DNA of 64,000 nucleotides from Pseudoalteromonas amylolytica (GTDB taxonomy: Bacteria; Pseudomonadota; Gammaproteobacteria; Enterobacterales; Alteromonadaceae). Every line of letters starts with the position of its first letter. Position 1 is the stretch's first letter. The notes below the pieces were generated by a model. The model was given only the letters and a program-made list of their open reading frames with translations. It was not told the DNA's origin and did not search any database. Position numbers and translations under genes: made by a program. The DNA lies in assembly GCF_001854605.1 (NCBI RefSeq), contig NZ_MKJU01000005.1, positions 1-64,000 on the forward strand. The letters run 5' to 3'. Of the stretch, positions 7,655 to 16,659 are shown piece after piece.

Positions 7655-9331
7655 TTACTGGTTTTTAGTCGCAGCGATTGCTTTTTGTACCCACTTATAC
7701 CAGTCACTAGTTGTATCTTTATCAGATACAGCACCGATATAGTCTACTTGGTCAAAGAAGCTCAAATCTAAGCCGCTTAAGTTGTTTGCCTGAATCGTGA
7801 TTTCAGTTGACGCTGTGTTTGTAGAGAAACCGTCAGCAGCCAATACACCTTCAGCACTGTTTAGTATCTGGCTAGACGCATTGTTAACAAACCACTCAGA
7901 CTTAGAGCCGCCACTTTTGAACTGCTCGCCATTTTTGTAGTGGTTCACACAAGCAAGTACTGAGTTGTTGAAATTAAGCGTGTCGTTCTTTGCAGCTTCT
8001 TCCGCGTCATCTTTGAACTCAACACATGCAGTGTTGTTGTCAGCAACCGCTTTAACTAATAGCGCATTGTAGTACTGACCTTGGATGGCATCATCAAATT
8101 TAACAGCTTGAGATGCGCCGTTGTCACGGATAGACTTACCATCAGTGGTAACAACCGTTACGTTAGCAATTGTTGGGTTCGATGCTGGCGCTTCGCTGTA
8201 CTCTTCTCCGCCATTTTTCTCACCATCGGTTTCAAAACCGTTGTTACCCATGAAACCTTCTGAACCTGCAGGAATGGTTACTAATTCATCATCATCGTTG
8301 GTATATGTAACATCTTTCTTAGTTTTAACAGTACCGTGTTGCACATAAATAAACTGTGCGTTGCCTTGCCACCCTGCATCGATGTCGATTGAGTCATCCT
8401 GAGTATCAGTTACAACGATATGCTTGATGTTTGCAGCACCACCAAAGAACTCGATGCCATCATCAAAGCCTTGGTGAATATGAAGGTAGTCAAAGGTAGA
8501 GCCAGAACCTACAGCATTTAAAGTCAGCGAGTTTAAGTCGTCGCCATCACCGCCTTCACGTGGGCCTGAACCTGCATACCAAATGTTGGCAAATTTGATA
8601 GTACCACTGCTGTCTGCATTGTTTTTACCACCAAAGTGGCTAGTGATACCTTCTGATGTTGCATTACAAGTATTTGCCGCACGTTCTGCGTTTGTACACT
8701 GGTTAGTTAAACCAAAGCCGTTGATGATGATACCACCCCAGTCAGCAAATTGAGGGCCGGTCTCGGCAATATCAAATTCTGAGAAAACGTTTGCTGAAGT
8801 AAATGTAATTGGCGCGTCAGCTGTACCAACGGCGTTAATTTTGGCACCACGACCGATACGAATAATAGCTTCACCAGATCTAAAAGCTAGCGTAGCGCCA
8901 GCTTCAACATTAAGCGTTGGGCCATTAGTATCGATGGTACAGTTTTGGGTGGTGTTACAGTCTTTACCCATTTGGATTGCGCCATCAAATACGTGCGCGC
9001 CACCATTTTCTAATGCAGCAAAAGTAATATCGTCTTCGATCTCTAACGTTTTACCCGCAAAGTCAGTACCGTATACACAGTGCGGTGCTACAAATTCGCC
9101 TTGTACTTCATTACCTGCAACAGTACGTTTTGTACATGGATTGTCTTTACCGCCTGGATCTGGTGTAGGGTCAGTAGGGTCAGTAGGATTACCTGAATTG
9201 TTCGTTGTGTTATTTGAATTATTTACGCTGTTATCATTAACCGTTGGCGTCACTTTAATATCACCACCACAACCAGCCAATACTAATGCTGAAGCAACAA
9301 GGCTTACCTTGAATAACCCAGAAAGTTTCAT
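7655..9331 (-). CDS. Outer-membrane lipoprotein, predicted parallel beta-helix, receptor partner
   Basis: 558 residues from ATG 9331, with GGAG 7 nt upstream; the frame extends to TTG 9343, which I reject. Lipobox LVLAGC places the lipid on Cys21. The next residues are GG rather than Asp, which fits outer-membrane sorting. A low-complexity Asn/Thr/Pro/Asp linker (about 30-68) precedes a long domain with repeated short hydrophobic/Gly steps (for example ADWGGIIINGFG, FDYLHIHQGFDDGIEFFGG, IKHIVVTDTQDDSIDIDAG), typical of right-handed beta-helix folds. Aspartate clusters suggest metal binding. Several Cys pairs are present. It is probably the surface partner of the adjacent TonB-dependent receptor. 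No enzyme active site was recognised. Confidence 0.75.
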   Translation of the reverse strand: MKLSGLFKVSLVASALVLAGCGGDIKVTPTVNDNSVNNSNNTTNNSGNPTDPTDPTPDPGGKDNPCTKRTVAGNEVQGEFVAPHCVYGTDFAGKTLEIEDDITFAALENGGAHVFDGAIQMGKDCNTTQNCTIDTNGPTLNVEAGATLAFRSGEAIIRIGRGAKINAVGTADAPITFTSANVFSEFDIAETGPQFADWGGIIINGFGLTNQCTNAERAANTCNATSEGITSHFGGKNNADSSGTIKFANIWYAGSGPREGGDGDDLNSLTLNAVGSGSTFDYLHIHQGFDDGIEFFGGAANIKHIVVTDTQDDSIDIDAGWQGNAQFIYVQHGTVKTKKDVTYTNDDDELVTIPAGSEGFMGNNGFETDGEKNGGEEYSEAPASNPTIANVTVVTTDGKSIRDNGASQAVKFDDAIQGQYYNALLVKAVADNNTACVEFKDDAEEAAKNDTLNFNNSVLACVNHYKNGEQFKSGGSKSEWFVNNASSQILNSAEGVLAADGFSTNTASTEITIQANNLSGLDLSFFDQVDYIGAVSDKDTTSDWYKWVQKAIAATKNQ

Positions 9332-9397
9332 CTTTATCTCCAAAAAAATATAATAATTATAAGCGCATAAAAAGCTTGGATATAAAGTAACTAGTTT

Positions 9398-9439
9398 GTA
9401 TTACAGATGGGTTACACTTTATAGAAACAAAAGTGACAA
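9398..9439 (-). promoter_or_regulatory. Promoter with PhoB-box-like 18-mer for the lipoprotein/receptor unit
   Basis: On the minus strand, TTGTCACTTTTGTTTCTA (9439-9422), exactly 18 nt, then TAATAC (9403-9398). The same layout occurs upstream of the DUF3450 operon (14630-14589), where 13 of the 18 box positions are identical and the 18-nt spacing is the same. TTGTCAC resembles the CTGTCAT half site of PhoB boxes, but the second half site is poor. Confidence 0.4.
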
Positions 9440-9454
9440 TTTAATAAATTGAAA

Positions 9455-9479
9455 TAAAAAAACCGCCCGAAGGCGGCTT
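9455..9479 (-). terminator. Terminator of the TonB operon
   Basis: AACCGCC (9461-9467) pairs with GGCGGCTT (9472-9479) over a CGAA loop, with seven T on the minus side, about 20 nt after the TPR gene stop. It separates the TonB operon from the lipoprotein/receptor unit. Confidence 0.85.
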
Positions 9480-9498
9480 TGGTGTTGCGATTATAAAA

Positions 9499-10803
9499 TC
9501 ATAATAAGGCTTGTTTTAAAGTTTCACTGTGAAGCTTTTCTTTTTTCACATATTTGATCCATTGCTTAGCGATATTTTCAGACTTTTTATGTTTTTCAGC
9601 CTGCTCAAATGCCAATATTGATGCATCAAAGTTTTGCAAGTTATACTGTGCCATACCAAGTGCTACGTAAGCATTTGATTCGAAGGTTAACCCTCCTTTA
9701 TCTAATGCTAAACGCGCAGCGTCTGCGGCTTCATCATACATTTCAAGCGTGATGTAGACCTCCGCAAGCCTTTGCTCATAGTTTCCGTGCTCTACTTGCT
9801 CGCTTGCTTTTTCAAAGTAGCTGATTGCTTTGTTATTTTCTTTGGCCTGGACTAAAGACTCAGCTATAAAAACTTGATTTTTCGGGTTATCTTCTACAAC
9901 TCCTGACAGCAACCCCTGCTCCATAAGCTTGGCTGCTTTATAAGACAAGCCGTTATACATGTAAACTTGTGCTAGCTGCATAATTTGAGAACGAGTTTTA
10001 ACAAAACCTTGCTGTTTTGCAGCTTCAAAAATTGCCAGCTGCTTTTTCTCTTCACCTATTTCGCCATACATCCCTGCAAGCTGAACCCAATAGTCTGGTT
10101 TATTAAAAAGCTTAACCATTTTTTCAAGCGTCTTTGTCACTTCGATTGGTTGATTAAGAGAGTAATATAATGCACGTTGCAATACTAACCAATTCTCTTT
10201 TGGGATACCGTTATCAGCTTCAGTAACATTAATCACTGTATTTATGTATTTTAATGCTTCTTGGTAATTCTTTAATTGATAATTAGCTTGAGATCTTAAC
10301 ACATAATAATTATCAGGTATGGTTTTAGTATTTATAGAATCCCACTGCTCTAAATACTTTATAACCTTGTTATATTCAGAATTAGCCATCGCAAGCTGGG
10401 CTAAGCTAAAGGTTGTAGATAATCGTAATGATTCAGGAATTTCTTCCTCAGCAACCACGCTCTCAAATGCAGCGATTGCTTTATCAAGCTGGTTTTCGTT
10501 GTAATATATAAAACCATAAAAGTTATACATCATCGCAATTTCATAAGAGTTCATGCTAGATGATCGGTCTTTAATGCTATCTAACGCCTCTAAGCCTGCT
10601 TTGACGTCACCGTCATCAGCTAACTTCTGAGCTCTAGCAAGCTGGCTGTATACCTTTTCTCTAAGCGCTGGTACACGCTTTGTTTTGGTTTCTGCATATG
10701 CAGTACTTACACTGACGTACGGCGTAAGCGAGACGATTGATGGCGCAACAGCTACCGCCACGAACAGCGCACTATTTATCGTAATTCGTTTTATATTAAT
10801 CAT
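9499..10803 (-). CDS. TPR-repeat periplasmic protein of the TonB2 operon
   Basis: 434 residues. A signal peptide ends around residue 37 (TPYVSVSTAYA) and is followed by about ten degenerate TPR units, for example NFYGFIYYNENQLDKAIAAF near 95 and YVALGMAQYNLQNFDASILA near 385. It is the last gene of the DUF3450-TtpC-ExbB-ExbD-TonB operon; 21 nt separate it from tonB. TPR proteins at this position are a regular part of such TonB2 operons in Shewanella and Pseudoalteromonas. It likely acts as a periplasmic scaffold for TonB or the transporter, but its role has not been defined to my knowledge. Confidence 0.8.
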   Translation of the reverse strand: MINIKRITINSALFVAVAVAPSIVSLTPYVSVSTAYAETKTKRVPALREKVYSQLARAQKLADDGDVKAGLEALDSIKDRSSSMNSYEIAMMYNFYGFIYYNENQLDKAIAAFESVVAEEEIPESLRLSTTFSLAQLAMANSEYNKVIKYLEQWDSINTKTIPDNYYVLRSQANYQLKNYQEALKYINTVINVTEADNGIPKENWLVLQRALYYSLNQPIEVTKTLEKMVKLFNKPDYWVQLAGMYGEIGEEKKQLAIFEAAKQQGFVKTRSQIMQLAQVYMYNGLSYKAAKLMEQGLLSGVVEDNPKNQVFIAESLVQAKENNKAISYFEKASEQVEHGNYEQRLAEVYITLEMYDEAADAARLALDKGGLTFESNAYVALGMAQYNLQNFDASILAFEQAEKHKKSENIAKQWIKYVKKEKLHSETLKQALL

Positions 10804-10824
10804 AATCGCACCTATATCTTTCCA

Positions 10825-11430
10825 TTAACCGTTTATCTGGAAGGAAATCTTGTTCTGAACACCAGCGACTTCAACCGCTTCGCCGTTAACTACTCGAGGC
10901 TTGTATTTAAATTTAAGTGCAGCATCAAGCGCAGCTCTATCAAAAATAGCTTCAGGTTCGGCCGTCACTACTTTTGGATCTCTCACTGTGCCTTGCTTGG
11001 TTACCACAAATTCAACGATGACATACCCTTCTATACCTCGGGATAAAGCGCGACGCGGATATACAGGTGCAACTTTAACGATTGGCAAATATTCACCATC
11101 ACTAGATTCAAGCGCTAACCCCCCTGCTAAGTCGACTTCGGCTTCAACATTTGCACTAAAGTCAAAGTCTCCACCTGCAGCATCTAAGTCATTGCTTTGC
11201 ATTTGCGGTGAGTCCATCGGTGGTGGCGGCTCTTTAGGTGTGGGTGGTTTTTGTGGCTTACGTTCTTTCTTTTGCACCGTTTCTTCTTTTTTCAAACGGA
11301 CAAAATCCAGCACGTTACCTTTTACTGGTTCTGTCATAGCTCCTTCTCCACCTTGAATTAGCGCCTGCATACCCAAGAACAAGAAGAAAGTAACAACGCC
11401 AGCAATTATCAGTGCTATCAAATAACGCAT
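10825..11430 (-). CDS. tonB2: TonB-family energy transducer (TonB2 type)
   Basis: 201 residues: an N-terminal membrane anchor (YLIALIIAGVVTFFLFLG), a short Lys/Pro-rich span (PQKPPTPKEPPPP near 65) and a C-terminal TonB fold (about 115-201: VAPVYPRRALSRGIEGYVIV, ending in KISFQI). The periplasmic span is short compared with E. coli TonB, as usual for the TonB2 class. It transmits proton-motive force from ExbB/ExbD to outer-membrane receptors. It is 8 nt downstream of exbD and clearly part of the operon. The obvious client is the receptor at 4892-7576. Confidence 0.92.
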   Translation of the reverse strand: MRYLIALIIAGVVTFFLFLGMQALIQGGEGAMTEPVKGNVLDFVRLKKEETVQKKERKPQKPPTPKEPPPPMDSPQMQSNDLDAAGGDFDFSANVEAEVDLAGGLALESSDGEYLPIVKVAPVYPRRALSRGIEGYVIVEFVVTKQGTVRDPKVVTAEPEAIFDRAALDAALKFKYKPRVVNGEAVEVAGVQNKISFQING

Positions 11431-11438
11431 ATTGCTAC

Positions 11439-11849
11439 CTATGATTCCTGTGCCGCAATTGAAACATCAAATGCACCTGCCGCCCTCGACGCATCCATCA
11501 CCTTGATAAGCATTTCTGTGGTTGCCTTTTTGTCTGCTTGGATAACAACACTGCCTTGCGGGTTTTCAGCCTTCAAACGCTCAATATTTGCCTGCACTGC
11601 TCGAACATCTACCTGACGCTTGTTGATCCAAATTTCACCTTTATCAGAAATCGCAACCAAGATATTTGCGCGCTGCTTCTTTACAGCAGTTGCTGCTTCT
11701 GGTCGGTTAACATCTATTCCCGCTTCTTTGACGAAAGATGCGGTAACGATAAAGAATATCAGCATGATAAAAACCACGTCCAACATAGGCGTCATATTGA
11801 TTTCTTCTGCTTCTTCTTCTTGAAAAACTTTCGCTAATGGAGCTCTCAT
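11439..11849 (-). CDS. exbD2: ExbD/TolR-family biopolymer transport protein
   Basis: 136 residues with a short cytoplasmic N-terminus, one membrane helix (MLDVVFIMLIFFIVTASFV) carrying the conserved proton-handling Asp in NMTPMLDVVFIML, and a periplasmic domain ending in AGAFDVSIAA. It forms the proton channel with ExbB. It lies between exbB (24 nt) and tonB (8 nt). Confidence 0.95.
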   Translation of the reverse strand: MRAPLAKVFQEEEAEEINMTPMLDVVFIMLIFFIVTASFVKEAGIDVNRPEAATAVKKQRANILVAISDKGEIWINKRQVDVRAVQANIERLKAENPQGSVVIQADKKATTEMLIKVMDASRAAGAFDVSIAAQES

Positions 11850-11873
11850 AATTCTTTCCTCTGCTCATTCGAC

Positions 11874-12401
11874 CTAGTGGTCAAGTAACATTTTGTCTTC
11901 TAACAGTTCTACTTCACGCTTCGTTTTACGCTGTAAATAGGTCGATGCGAACACCCCAGACAGAGCGCCAACCATGCCAGCCATTGTTGGGATTGTGGCC
12001 TTTGACACCCCTGATGCCATAGAGCGCGCGCTTCCTGTTCCAGTAATCGCCATCACATCAAATACCTCAATCATGCCGGTTACCGTTCCTAATAAGCCCA
12101 GTAAAGGGCACAATGCAACCATTACGTTTATGTATGGTAGATTCGCGTTGAGACGAATACCTGCGCGAGAGATCTGGGCTTGGCGAATTTGCTCAGCGTT
12201 CCAACTGTTTCTTTCGTCTCTTGCTTTCCAAAGTGTCAGCAACTCATTTTTGTACGTCTTATATCGTCCGAAAACGAACATAAACCTTTCGAGGATCAGC
12301 AACCACATCGCAAAGATGATTAGGCCGATGACCAGCAGAACCTGGCCACCTGTGTCTAAAAACTCTCGTAGCGCATTGATTGCTTCAATCAATAGCACCA
12401 C
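11874..12401 (-). CDS. exbB2: ExbB/MotA/TolQ-family proton channel protein
   Basis: 175 residues, short for ExbB. Three membrane helices are visible: VLLVIGLIIFAMWLLIL near 20, LPYINVMVALCPLLGLLGTV near 90 and VSKATIPTMAGMVGALSG near 130. The family signature GLLGTVTGMI.F is present. With ExbD it energises TonB. It starts 2 nt after the stop of the TtpC-like gene, so the two are translationally coupled. Two MotA/TolQ proteins in one operon is the hallmark of TtpC-containing TonB2 systems. Confidence 0.93.
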   Translation of the reverse strand: MVLLIEAINALREFLDTGGQVLLVIGLIIFAMWLLILERFMFVFGRYKTYKNELLTLWKARDERNSWNAEQIRQAQISRAGIRLNANLPYINVMVALCPLLGLLGTVTGMIEVFDVMAITGTGSARSMASGVSKATIPTMAGMVGALSGVFASTYLQRKTKREVELLEDKMLLDH

Positions 12402-12403
12402 GA

Positions 12404-13771
12404 TTACGCTCCTTTTTCACTGCGCTCTGCGATAATACCCGCGCTTTGCTCTTGTAAAATCAACAGTAAATTGCGCGAACGTGTATTCAAGATTGTGTAT
12501 AGAAATACGGTAGGGATAGCGACCACAAGACCTAACACAGTGGTTACCAGTGCTTGAGAAATACCACCTGCCATTAGTTTCGGGTCACCCGTACCAAACA
12601 AGGTGATTGCTTGGAAGGTATTAATCATACCCGTTACTGTACCAAGTAGACCTAGCAATGGGGCAACCACTGAAATTATCTTAATTAATGTCAGGTTGCG
12701 GGTAATCTTTGGCATTTCACGTAAGATAGCTTCACTTAGTTTTAATTCCAACGTGTCATACGCCACATCAGGATACTGATCTTTTACTTTCATAACGCGG
12801 CCCAATGGATTGTCATCACGTGCCGTGGTGTCTTTAAGCTGGCGATTAATTTTCGCGCCCATGAGCATCAGGGAAATAAAGCGTTCAAGGGCGATTAATA
12901 GCGCCAACACACCGACACCTAGAATCACGTAACCAACCGCACCACCTTGATGAACCTGCTCTTCTGTATTTGGTGCTTGAACAAGTAGGCCAAGAATTGA
13001 ACCGCCCGTTGGGTCAAGGGCAAAGTCAACAACACCATTGCTTGCATTTTGTAGATCAGTAGCCGTGGCGGTGAAACGAGACACTGGCTGACGAGTTAGT
13101 TCAGACAATGTGTTGGTCGTTGGGTTGTATGATAAGTATTTACCATCTGAGATCAGGTTAAAAGCGCCCACTCTTAACACTTCTTTATTGACCTTTTCGC
13201 CACCAGCAACGATAACTTCTGTGTTGAATCGCGAAACTTTACCCTGCTCTGTCATTTCACGTTGCAGTTCATACCACACTTTTTCGATGTCTTCGATTGA
13301 CGCCAGACGAGAAGTTGACCCCATTTTCTGTGCCATTTCATCCATAAAGTCGCTACGGCCAGGGATTTGCGCCGACACTACTGACGTTTGAAACTTCGTG
13401 CTTGAATCTCCTGCAACCTGTTGTAGCACACCAAAAAGCTCTTTGAGTGAGCCCATACGCTTAGACAGGGTATCGGTTAGGTTTTGTAATTTGATTTCAT
13501 TTTCTTCAAATTGTGTTTCTAAACGCTCAGAACGGGCTAACTCACCATTACGCTTTTGTGTAAGTGCGTTTAACATGGCAATTTGTTGATCCTGCTTGGC
13601 TTTAAACTCAGCTTCTCGTACTTGGTTTTGTTGAGTTTGAGCTACTTGACCTTGTTCAAGAGTTTTTAGCAGCGAATCTAAATCCAATGCTTGTTCAGCC
13701 ATTGCTGAAGTAGACAATGCGAATGTTGCAGCCAAGATGGCCTTTTGACTAAATTGCTTAATAAATTTCAT
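12404..13771 (-). CDS. ttpC: TtpC-like MotA/TolQ/ExbB protein with periplasmic extension
   Basis: 455 residues. A signal-like start (MKFIKQFSQKAILAATFALSTSAMA) precedes a long periplasmic region with a coiled coil (about 40-110, Gln/Glu-rich) and a beta-rich part. Membrane helices then begin near 275 (VGYVILGVGVLALLIAL), with the ExbB signature LLGLLGTVTGMINTFQ near 375 and a last helix around 410. TtpC in Vibrio is required for TonB2 function. The gene follows DUF3450 by 10 nt and precedes exbB by 2 nt. The symbol is given by architecture; direct orthology should be checked. Confidence 0.85.
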   Translation of the reverse strand: MKFIKQFSQKAILAATFALSTSAMAEQALDLDSLLKTLEQGQVAQTQQNQVREAEFKAKQDQQIAMLNALTQKRNGELARSERLETQFEENEIKLQNLTDTLSKRMGSLKELFGVLQQVAGDSSTKFQTSVVSAQIPGRSDFMDEMAQKMGSTSRLASIEDIEKVWYELQREMTEQGKVSRFNTEVIVAGGEKVNKEVLRVGAFNLISDGKYLSYNPTTNTLSELTRQPVSRFTATATDLQNASNGVVDFALDPTGGSILGLLVQAPNTEEQVHQGGAVGYVILGVGVLALLIALERFISLMLMGAKINRQLKDTTARDDNPLGRVMKVKDQYPDVAYDTLELKLSEAILREMPKITRNLTLIKIISVVAPLLGLLGTVTGMINTFQAITLFGTGDPKLMAGGISQALVTTVLGLVVAIPTVFLYTILNTRSRNLLLILQEQSAGIIAERSEKGA

Positions 13772-13781
13772 CTTGAACCTC

Positions 13782-14534
13782 TTACTCTGAAGCGTGTACT
13801 GGAAGCGTTAACATGTCTGGGGCTAGTTGCTTGCGCGCTATACGAAGCCCTTTGTTGATTTGGCTGATACTGGTGTCATCAAGCGCAACAAATTTCTTGC
13901 TTTCTTGGTTCCAGCTACCGGCTAGCGAGCCATCTCTTGTTACGTACAGTAATTCCATACGGCCGATGCGAAGAAAATCGACCTCTCGTTCTTTACCATC
14001 TATGTCGAGTAAAGCGGTATAAGCTTCAATAGTACGGCCATAGTCAACTTCAACTTGATATGCTTCAAGTACACGACGAAACTTTTCACTTGATGTAACA
14101 TCCGCACGTTCCATCATTTCCTTTATTGATGCGATACGCGCTTGGCGTTCTTTTGGTAAAAATGGGATGTCCAGCGCCACAAACTGCTCGAGGCCGGTGA
14201 TCATTCTTAGCATTAAAGGTGTGATTTGGCGTTCAATAACCGAAACCTGATCCATAGAAGCATTAATTGCGTTCATCTCATCAAGCTGATTACTGATTTG
14301 CTTGTCTAATTGCGCGTTGTAAACCGCCAGACCATCAATTTCTTTATTGAGAGTTTTGAACTTTTGTAAACGCGACTGCATTGAGTCAGCTATCGAATCG
14401 ATCTTTGTTTGAGTTTTCTGTGCAGATTCATTAATTGCACTACTTTTATCGATGACCTGGTTTAAGTCATTGGCTTGAACGCTGGTCGCTGTTGCAAGTA
14501 AACCTGCTAATAACAGGGGGTTAACGCACTTCAT
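13782..14534 (-). CDS. DUF3450 periplasmic coiled-coil protein
   Basis: 250 residues from ATG 14534 (AAGG upstream); GTG 14543 is a less likely start. The signal peptide MKCVNPLLLAGLLATATSVQA is followed by a long amphipathic coiled coil (about 30-100, SQ/KT-rich) and a compact C-terminal domain. DUF3450 is nearly always encoded directly upstream of TtpC/ExbB/ExbD/TonB operons, as here, and probably forms a periplasmic element of the complex. Its biochemical role is unknown. It is the first gene of a six-gene minus-strand operon. Confidence 0.85.
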   Translation of the reverse strand: MKCVNPLLLAGLLATATSVQANDLNQVIDKSSAINESAQKTQTKIDSIADSMQSRLQKFKTLNKEIDGLAVYNAQLDKQISNQLDEMNAINASMDQVSVIERQITPLMLRMITGLEQFVALDIPFLPKERQARIASIKEMMERADVTSSEKFRRVLEAYQVEVDYGRTIEAYTALLDIDGKEREVDFLRIGRMELLYVTRDGSLAGSWNQESKKFVALDDTSISQINKGLRIARKQLAPDMLTLPVHASE

Positions 14535-14588
14535 CGCATACACCTTAAGTTTTGCTAGTAATTAAATTGGGTGCAGTTTAAGGGGGTT

Positions 14589-14630
14589 TAATTACAAACG
14601 TGTTGCGCAAAAAATACAGAAAAATGACAA
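14589..14630 (-). promoter_or_regulatory. Promoter with PhoB-box-like 18-mer for the TonB2 operon
   Basis: On the minus strand, TTGTCATTTTTCTGTATT (14630-14613), 18 nt, then TAATTA (14594-14589). TTGTCAT and CTGTATT are 11 nt apart and match the CTGTCAT PhoB half site at 6/7 and 5/7. The arrangement mirrors the one upstream of the lipoprotein gene. Confidence 0.45.
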
Positions 14631-14704
14631 CTGTAATAATTGATACTTCTTGAGAGGTAAAAATGTTTTATTACCACACTCGCAATAATGTATGAAGTTA
14701 TGAA

Positions 14705-14737
14705 ACAAAAAAGCCGAAGTCTCGCTGACTTCGGCTT
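14705..14737 (-). terminator. Terminator of the chemoreceptor gene
   Basis: AAGCCGAAGT (14711-14720) pairs with ACTTCGGCTT (14728-14737), 7-nt loop, with six T on the minus side, 33 nt after the stop. Confidence 0.85.
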
Positions 14738-14769
14738 ATATGAACTTTAAGCAACAATGTTCATGAAAT

Positions 14770-16659
14770 TTAAACTTTGAACTTCATGACCATCTTTTCC
14801 AGCTCATCAAATTGCGTTTGTAGCTGTCTGCACTCTCCTAGTGTTGCTTGAAGATTTTGTGACCCCTGTACCGACAAATCGCTGATATGATGAATATCGC
14901 TGTCTAATGATTGGATCACCGTATTTTGCTCCTGTGTAGCACTTGCAACTGCGTGGTTTACGCCGTCAATGGAATCAATAGCATGGCTCACTTCATGCAT
15001 CTTTTCACCGGCTTGCGTTGCCTGAGATGCGCTTTTAGCTGAGTCTTCTAGCGATGATTTCATTACCGCAACAGCAGAAGCCGAACCTTGCTGCAATTCG
15101 ATTATGGTGTTTTCTATTTCTTGTGTAGACTCTTGTGTACGCTGTGCCAATTGTCTTACTTCATCGGCAACAACCGCAAACCCACGACCCGCTTCACCAG
15201 CTCGAGCCGCTTCTATCGCAGCGTTCAGGGCCAGTAAGTTAGTTTGTTCACTCACTCCTTTTATCACTTCTAACACTTGTCCGATACTCGCCGAATGCTT
15301 ATCAAGGCTATCAACCGTCGATTGCGCTTGTGCCATTTTGTCACTCAATGATGCTATTTCTGATATGTTGGCATTAAGCGCGGTTTGACTATCCACGCTC
15401 AATCTATTTGCTTCTGTTGCCAACTCAGAAGCATGGCTAGCATTGTTAGAGATCTCAACCGCACTGGAAGATAATTCGTTAATGGCCGTTGCAACATTAT
15501 CAGTACGCTTAGTCTGGTCGCTGTACATGCTTAAGGTTGATTGGGTTTGGGCAATCAAGCTCTCGACAGAGTGCTCAAGCGATATCGTTGAGTCTTTCAC
15601 CTGTGATATGGAGTCATGGATCTTTTCTATGAAAAGATTGAAATAATTTGACAGTTCACCAAATTCATCATCGTTTTCAACAGCTAGCCTACGTGTTAAA
15701 TCGCCTTCACCTTGAGCAATATCTTTAATTGCGTCGTTCAAGTGCACAACTGGTTTCATTAAATACTTGAGCAGCAGTTGTAGCATAACAATAATGACCA
15801 CTACACCGAGCAGCATGTATATCGCAGCCATATTTCTAAATGACGACACAGATGAGTAAGCTATCTCCTTGTTGATCACAACACCTAAATACCAATCAAC
15901 GTTTTTGATGCCTTTCATTTTTACGAAGGAGATCAGTCGCTCAGTACCGTCAATTTCTTCTTCTATAAATGTTTCTTGTAAGGGCAATGATTTACCAAAC
16001 AAATCTGACATATGCTTGTCATTTAGCTTGGTATTGGGATGGGATAAAATACGCCCTTGAGAGTCCAATAAGAACCCGTAGCCGAAGCCCAAAAAGTCAA
16101 TCTCATTGATGATATCGGTAATTGTTGCCATATCAATGTCACCACCAGCAACACCTAGAAGTTGGCTGCCACTACTAATGGGCACAACCGCTGAAATAGT
16201 CAATTCATTGGTTGTAACGTCAATATAAGGATTTGTAAATGCAGTGCCATTTTTTTCTTTTGCAAGCTGATACCAAGGGCGTGTCGTCGCGTCGTAGTCA
16301 GGTGGTAGCACGATACTTGGATCATCTAAAATAAACTCACCATCTCGCATTCCGATGTATACGTTCTTAAAATCCCCTGCGTTATCTGCTGTTCTCAAAC
16401 GCCTCAATATTTGGTCGCGAGAGTCTGATGAGCGATGTCCACTGGCAACTGACCCCACAATATCCAATCTGTCATTGAGCCAATTTGCAATGTTCTGAGA
16501 GACCGATTGAGAAATTTCTTGTAATACCAGCGTGAGTTGTTGCTGAGTTTGGTTACGCATCACAATAAAATTGTTGATGGTAAACAGCCCTAATACCAAC
16601 ACCAAAATCAGCGAGGCCGCGATGGTGACTTTAGTGGTAAACTTTAACGATTTAAACAT
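14770..16659 (-). CDS. Methyl-accepting chemotaxis protein with amino-acid-type dCache domain
   Basis: 629 residues from ATG 16659 (AGG upstream); the frame runs back to TTG 16716, which lacks a ribosome-binding site. Order: TM1 (about 10-35), periplasmic double Cache domain (35-280), TM2 ([16 protein letters not shown]), HAMP (about 300-355), signalling domain with the conserved hairpin [19 protein letters not shown] near 475. The ligand pocket keeps Tyr122, Arg127, Trp129 and Tyr130 (YDATTRPWY) and an Asp in GVAGGD, the known dCache_1AA amino-acid signature at nearly the numbering of Pseudomonas PctA. It should signal amino acids to CheA/CheW. There is no C-terminal CheR-docking pentapeptide. 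Confidence 0.9.
   Translation of the reverse strand: MFKSLKFTTKVTIAASLILVLVLGLFTINNFIVMRNQTQQQLTLVLQEISQSVSQNIANWLNDRLDIVGSVASGHRSSDSRDQILRRLRTADNAGDFKNVYIGMRDGEFILDDPSIVLPPDYDATTRPWYQLAKEKNGTAFTNPYIDVTTNELTISAVVPISSGSQLLGVAGGDIDMATITDIINEIDFLGFGYGFLLDSQGRILSHPNTKLNDKHMSDLFGKSLPLQETFIEEEIDGTERLISFVKMKGIKNVDWYLGVVINKEIAYSSVSSFRNMAAIYMLLGVVVIIVMLQLLLKYLMKPVVHLNDAIKDIAQGEGDLTRRLAVENDDEFGELSNYFNLFIEKIHDSISQVKDSTISLEHSVESLIAQTQSTLSMYSDQTKRTDNVATAINELSSSAVEISNNASHASELATEANRLSVDSQTALNANISEIASLSDKMAQAQSTVDSLDKHSASIGQVLEVIKGVSEQTNLLALNAAIEAARAGEAGRGFAVVADEVRQLAQRTQESTQEIENTIIELQQGSASAVAVMKSSLEDSAKSASQATQAGEKMHEVSHAIDSIDGVNHAVASATQEQNTVIQSLDSDIHHISDLSVQGSQNLQATLGECRQLQTQFDELEKMVMKFKV

Noticed and set aside
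8841..9353. 170-codon plus-strand open frame over the lipoprotein gene
   Set aside because: It lies antisense to a well-supported lipoprotein gene, has no ribosome-binding site and no domain pattern.
11974..12435. 153-codon plus-strand open frame over exbB
   Set aside because: Antisense shadow of the exbB and ttpC genes, whose membrane motifs and spacing are clear.
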